Under the pieces are notes generated by a model, which was not told where the DNA came from, did not search any database, and was given only the letters and a program-made list of their open reading frames with translations. The translations under genes and the position numbers were made by a program. 62,000 nt of DNA from NCBI GenBank assembly GCA_009746045.1, contig RPFO01000026.1, positions 2,262,547-2,324,546 on the forward strand, written 5' to 3'. Source of the DNA: Mesostigma viride. Taxonomy: Eukaryota > Streptophyta > Mesostigmatophyceae > Mesostigmatales > Mesostigmataceae. Below are positions 58,111 through 62,000 of this stretch, piece by piece (within the stretch, counting starts at the first letter, position 1; each line of letters begins with the position of its first letter).

Positions 58111-61100
58111 GTGCGCACCCTCCCTGCAGATCCTTCTACGAGCGGCGGCACCCCAGCACGCCAACGCGTCGACGAGCTGATCGCCCTGTGCGCCGACAAC
58201 AAGATCGCTGTTCTTGGAGTCCAGGAGCACCGACGCACCGTTGACCCTCAGCACGCGGTCAACGGTCTGCTGGTCGACGACCTGCGTGCAGGCTGGCGGT
58301 TCCACTATGGTGGCGGCGACGCGCCGGGCCAAGGTGGTGTGGGCCTCTTGTGCTCGCCGGCAGCATCAGAGCAGCTCCAGTCCATCGTGCTGCGGTCCCC
58401 GCGTGTGCTAGTGGCCACTTTTTCGGCCACTGAGGGCCATTCACACCACACGCTAACCGTTATCGTGGGATATGCACCACATGCGGGTCGAGCTCAGGCG
58501 GAACGTGAGGCCTTCTTCGACGCCCTCAAGGAGGAGGAGGCCAACATCCCAGCTCGGCACTTCCTGGTTATGCTGCTCGACGCCAACGCCACGCTGCCAG
58601 TTGGCACTGGGGGCGCTCAGTATTCCCCAACCAACACGACAGCCAACGGTAACACGCCTTTATTTGCGAATCTGCTGGCAGAATCTGCGCTGGTTGCATG
58701 CAATGCTTCTTTCGCACGCCCCGCTGAGCAGCTGGCCACCTTTTTTGGGCCGTCGGATCGGGTGGTGTGCCTTGATTATGTCTGCGTACGTCGGGCTCAG
58801 CGCCCCTCAGTTGTCGATGCTCGCGTCCTGCAAGATTCTGTCAGCACGGTGGAATCTGATCATCGTCTCGTGCTCGCTCGCATCAGATTGCGGTTTCCTG
58901 GGGTGAAACCGTCGCGACAGCTGGCACCTCAGCCAGATCTGAAAGTGCTCCGGATTGTGCTGAAGGATGCCGACAAGATGTCAGCAGAAGAGCAGGCCGC
59001 TATGTCGCACAGGGATGATTTCCTGGCCGTATTCGACGCCGGGGGCAGCCGACAGCAGTTACACGCCATTCCGCCGCCGGGGGATATTTCAGTGATCCTC
59101 CGTGGTGTCGCCGCCAAGTATCGCCTGGCTGCCCGCACCCTCCCCACCTTGCCTCCGCGTCGGCAGCTTGCTGTCCACCGTCACGCACCGACAGTGGTCG
59201 CCGCCAGGCAGATGCTCCGCCGCAACAGAGATCCGCTCGCCAAACCTGGGCTGCAAGCAGCTCTGAGGGCCGCCTACGAGCAGGCTGAGAAGGCAGATGC
59301 TCAGCAGATGGTCAAGGACCTGCGCAGCTGCCAGCAGAAGCACGACGGCAAGGGGGCCTGGTTCTGGTACAAGCGCCTCGGGCACCCGGACGGCCTCGGC
59401 CGGCCCCACCGCCACGACGTCCCCGGCGCCCCAGCCAAGCGGCTTCGTACCTGGGCCACGGCCACGGCCGAGGTCGTGGGGACAGCTGCGCCGCCCCCAC
59501 CCCTGCTCCCAGCCGCCGCCGCCCGCCCGGCCGCCCTGGCCGGCCCCGCAGGGCCCCCGGCCCCGCCTAGGTCAGCGGCGGACTACCTAGTCCCCCCGCT
59601 GGTCGGCCCACTTGGCGACCCGTCTGACATGCCTCCTTTCACCTCTCGCGAGGTCACGGAGGCGGTCCAGCGCCTGCGTTATGACGCAGCCACCGGCTCT
59701 GACGAGATTCCGGCCGCAGTTGTAAAACTTGCAGCCGAATTCGAGGACACAGGTGTTATGCTGCTCTTCCGGGACATCTGCAACCGCCTTCTGCTGTCGT
59801 CGCAACCACCTCCAGCGGCCTGGCAACACAGTTTTCGCACGATGCTGTACAAGAACAAGGGGTCGCCTGCCGACCCCGGCAACTACAGAGGGGTGTGCAT
59901 TCAAAGTGCCCCCCTCAAGCTTCTTATGCGGCTCATCCTGAACCGCCTGCGCACGGCCCTGGACGGTCACCTCAGCGAGACTCAGCACGGCTTCCGTTCA
60001 GGTCGCAACACAGTACAGGCGCTCTTCGCTACTCGCCGACTGGTGGAGGAACTGCAACGCCTTCAGCCTGGTGAGTCCCCTTTGCACCTTGTGCTGGTGG
60101 ACTTCATCAAAGCCTTCGATTCGGTTTTCTGGCCTGCGCTTTGGGACATCCTCGAGTTGTTCCGGATCCCCCGCCCCCTGATTGCTGTCATCCGCAACCT
60201 GTATGAAGGGTCCACCACTTCGGTGCGCACTTCTTACGGGACCACGCCCCCATGCCCTTTACAGAAGGGTGTGTGGCAGGGCTGCGTGCTGTCGCCCTAC
60301 CTGTTCATTATTGTTGTCGAATACGTAATGATTCAGGCGCGCAAGCGATTTGCCCGCATCGTGGGCAGGGAACCAGGAGTGCAGGTTGCTAACAAATTCT
60401 GGCATGGCGGTGCGGACACGGAGATTCGGCTAGCAGACATCATTTACGCAGACGACACCACCCTCTTTGAGGACACTGAGCACGTGCAGACATGGCTTGA
60501 CTGCCTGGCTCTCGAGGCCCGTGCAGTGGGGCTTGAGGTCAGCAAGAAGACAGAGGCCCTGGCGGTTGGGCTCACCACCTCAGCGCCGCCCCTCTATCTC
60601 CTAGACGGCTCTCGAGTCCTGTATCGGGACCGCGTTAAGCTGCTGGGCAGCCTGCTCCCTAGCTGCGAGGTGGATGTGGACCACCGCATCTCCCTCGCCT
60701 GGCACGCTTTACGCCAGTACCGGGCCCTATGGCGCAAGCCCCTGGGCAAGATCGAGAAACAGGACCTGTTCAAGGTCCTCGTCCTTCCTGTTCTCACGTA
60801 TGGCGCCGAGACGTGGACCCTCACCGCCGACCTGGCCCGCAAGCTGGACGGCGCGGTCACCAGCATGCTGCGTTCCATTTTCAGAGTAGGATATGCTGCT
60901 CATGTCCGCAATGAGGACCTGTACCAGGGCATGCCCTATATCACCAGCACCATTAAGCAACGCCGCCTGCAGCTAGTAGGGCACCTAGCTCGCACCAACC
61001 AGGTAGACACCTCACGTGGCCCCCCCGCAGGACTGCGACCAGCCCAGCCTGGCCGGCACCTCCTGACGTGGGCTGGGCCCAGTGATGTTAGACGCCGCAA

Positions 61101-61272
61101 GGCCCGCACCTTCAAAGAACAGCTAGTAGAGGACATGGGGGGCCTAGGCCTCTCCGTGATTTGGAAGAAGATGATGGACAAGGCCAAGTGGGCCCAGGTC
61201 ATAGAGGACAACGAGCCCCCCCCAGTGGGGAAGCGCCCGCGTGTGCAATCCCGCGGGAGGCACGCTAGATAG
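58111..61272 (+). CDS. LINE-A ORF2: AP-endonuclease and reverse transcriptase
   Basis: The frame is open from the poly-C tract; position 58111 is just a convenient GTG and the true start is uncertain. Endonuclease: ASFNVRTL (Asn), VLGVQEHRR (Glu), VIVGYAPH (Tyr), MLLDANAT (Asp, Asn), LDYVCVRR and VESDHRLV (Ser-Asp-His), all catalytic positions kept. RT: YKNKGSPADPGNYRGVCIQS, QHGFRSGRNTVQALF, VLVDFIKAFDSVFWPALW (motif A), GVWQGCVLSPYLFI (B), LADIIYADDTTLF (C, catalytic DD) and GLEVSKKTEA (D). The thumb/C-terminal part has LTYGAETWTLTADLARKLD and RRLQLVGHLART. It nicks the target and primes cDNA synthesis there. No stop or frameshift seen, so it may be functional. Confidence 0.92.
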   Translation: MRTLPADPSTSGGTPARQRVDELIALCADNKIAVLGVQEHRRTVDPQHAVNGLLVDDLRAGWRFHYGGGDAPGQGGVGLLCSPAASEQLQSIVLRSPRVLVATFSATEGHSHHTLTVIVGYAPHAGRAQAEREAFFDALKEEEANIPARHFLVMLLDANATLPVGTGGAQYSPTNTTANGNTPLFANLLAESALVACNASFARPAEQLATFFGPSDRVVCLDYVCVRRAQRPSVVDARVLQDSVSTVESDHRLVLARIRLRFPGVKPSRQLAPQPDLKVLRIVLKDADKMSAEEQAAMSHRDDFLAVFDAGGSRQQLHAIPPPGDISVILRGVAAKYRLAARTLPTLPPRRQLAVHRHAPTVVAARQMLRRNRDPLAKPGLQAALRAAYEQAEKADAQQMVKDLRSCQQKHDGKGAWFWYKRLGHPDGLGRPHRHDVPGAPAKRLRTWATATAEVVGTAAPPPPLLPAAAARPAALAGPAGPPAPPRSAADYLVPPLVGPLGDPSDMPPFTSREVTEAVQRLRYDAATGSDEIPAAVVKLAAEFEDTGVMLLFRDICNRLLLSSQPPPAAWQHSFRTMLYKNKGSPADPGNYRGVCIQSAPLKLLMRLILNRLRTALDGHLSETQHGFRSGRNTVQALFATRRLVEELQRLQPGESPLHLVLVDFIKAFDSVFWPALWDILELFRIPRPLIAVIRNLYEGSTTSVRTSYGTTPPCPLQKGVWQGCVLSPYLFIIVVEYVMIQARKRFARIVGREPGVQVANKFWHGGADTEIRLADIIYADDTTLFEDTEHVQTWLDCLALEARAVGLEVSKKTEALAVGLTTSAPPLYLLDGSRVLYRDRVKLLGSLLPSCEVDVDHRISLAWHALRQYRALWRKPLGKIEKQDLFKVLVLPVLTYGAETWTLTADLARKLDGAVTSMLRSIFRVGYAAHVRNEDLYQGMPYITSTIKQRRLQLVGHLARTNQVDTSRGPPAGLRPAQPGRHLLTWAGPSDVRRRKARTFKEQLVEDMGGLGLSVIWKKMMDKAKWAQVIEDNEPPPVGKRPRVQSRGRHAR

Positions 61273-61410
61273 CTCCCCCTAGGGCAGCGTGCGGCTGCCT
61301 AGATAGATGATGTAGTTAGAATATGTTGTTAGATAGATGTAGTATGTAGCCAATGTAGATAGATTAGACCGGTAGGAATGTGTGCACCCATCCATCCATC
61401 CATCGGGGTT

Positions 61411-61443
61411 AATGCTCCGTGACTCCCCAACGGGAGCACGAGT
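61411..61443 (+). other. LINE 3' stem-loop
   Basis: GCTCCGTGACTCCC, loop CAAC, GGGAGCACGAGT: stem CTC-GTG-CTCCC with single bulged C and A. Equivalent hairpins end LINE-B, LINE-C, LINE-D and two isolated fragments. By analogy with stringent-type LINEs it is the likely RT recognition site, followed by the AATT tail. Confidence 0.75.
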
Positions 61444-61477
61444 CTAATTAATTAATTAATTAATGTTATTTCTTGGT

Positions 61478-61634
61478 GCCGGCTGAAAATTGTCCGTCTT
61501 CTACTACGTGTAAATTAATTGATCGATTCAGTTGCCTGGCTACGATATTTGTTTAATAAACTTACTTACTGTCGGTGTTATGAGATAATTAGCATGCATT
61601 TTATCAACTCCGCGGGGCAACCTTCATGGCTGTG
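61478..61634. other. unique DNA right of LINE-A
   Basis: AATAAACTTACTTACT at 61554-61569 resembles a LINE tail. Nothing else recognised. Confidence 0.35.
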
Positions 61635-62000
61635 GGGCATGCTGACCTGTTTTCTCCCCACTGGCCCCGCAGCCCATTGGTAGCCAATGCAGGGTAGAAG
61701 TTCTCAGGTGGAGGTTATTGCCCATGAGGATAGCCACTACACTTCCGCCTCCGACGTCTGCCCCTACCGACAGTAGAGGACAGCTCAGATGCGGGTTATA
61801 TCCCCCTCTAGTGACTATATGGTTGCCGCTGCAGACTATATGGGGCACTGCTGCAGACGGCTCGCATCAGTGATATTTGTAACTTTCGTGTAATAAAAAG
61901 GCGGCTCCCCCACCAGTCCTGCTCACCTTCCCCTCCCGGGAGGACAAGCAGCGCTTCCTTTCTCGTCGCAAGAGGTTGCACGACGTACCTCACCTGGACG
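61635..62000 (+). pseudogene. start of a second LINE-E-type copy: 5' UTR and ORF1 RRM piece
   Basis: 61635-61815 is the plus-strand counterpart of the LINE-E 5' UTR. From about 61886, PPPVLLTFPSREDKQRFLSRR repeats almost exactly the fragment at 53500-53600, followed by LHDVPHLD. The N-terminal ORF1 is missing between them, so this copy has an internal deletion or is rearranged. It runs off the window. Confidence 0.6.

Larger units (their letters stand above)
56212..61462 (+). mobile_element. LINE-A, apparently full-length LINE (5.25 kb)
   Basis: Flanked by ATGTTATTTCTT-GGT at 56196-56211 (one extra T) and 61463-61477. It has a 133-bp 5' UTR, ORF1, ORF2 with endonuclease and RT, a 3' UTR with a short CATC run (61388-61403), the terminal stem-loop (61411-61443), and an (AATT)n tail. 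It is the best reference copy for the other LINE fragments in the window. Confidence 0.9.

Overview
The window reads as nuclear DNA of a eukaryote with a large, repeat-rich genome. GT-AG introns, LINEs, LTR retrotransposons, CACTA, hAT and TTAA-type transposons, long microsatellites and a satellite are present. No operons or prokaryotic signals were seen. A CACTA transposase C-terminus resembling the plant tnp2 tail, and a TGTAA shortly after one stop codon, lean towards the green lineage (green or streptophyte alga, or plant). That taxonomic reading is an inference with modest confidence.

Layout. 1-7.5 kb: the 3' part of one spliced plus-strand gene of unknown function. Its introns hold a hexamer array and 45-bp tandem repeats built on a 14-bp palindrome, and its last large exon contains a G-rich coding minisatellite. 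7.9-17.4 kb: a decayed minus-strand LTR-type element (RNase H1 N-domain-like ORF plus gag). Its gag is split by a 7.46-kb transposon (8154-15616) with 30-bp inverted ends, a 3-bp target duplication and inverted arms of a 173-bp satellite. That element carries a Tudor-like ORF, a 109-bp tandem array and a LINE. 17.4-21.3 kb: mostly uncharacterised, with a GCCCGCT array, GC-rich hairpins and a 651-bp hAT-type element.

21.36-51 kb: a stack of nested insertions. A minus-strand LINE (called LINE-C here) begins at its 3' tail near 21360. Its 3'-UTR GATG array is expanded to about 1.9 kb and split by a CACTA element (21698-26056). A tRNA-like SINE (27738-28117) sits in the 3' UTR. The LINE ORF is then split by a 20-kb Ty1/copia-like LTR element (28406-48602; two 521-bp LTRs that look identical; TSD TGGCC) and by a hAT element (49520-50919). 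Inside the LTR element a 7.4-kb CACTA element interrupts the integrase, and a palindromic TTAA-type MITE interrupts the reverse transcriptase. The MITE in turn holds two further TTAA-type elements. Removing each insertion on paper leaves the host reading frame continuous, which confirms the boundaries.

51-62 kb: more LINE material. There is a truncated LINE with a 290-bp AAAATT tail, remnants of an L1-like ORF1, and one apparently full-length LINE (56212-61462, TSD about 15 bp) with ORF1 and an APE-RT ORF2. Several LINE copies share a bulged stem-loop at the 3' end whose two stem arms change together between families.

For the most part this is a record of transposon-in-transposon insertion. 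The items most worth following up are the satellite-armed foldback-like transposon, the copia-like element with protease downstream of integrase and AG...CT LTR ends, the TTAA nest, and the shared LINE 3' hairpin.
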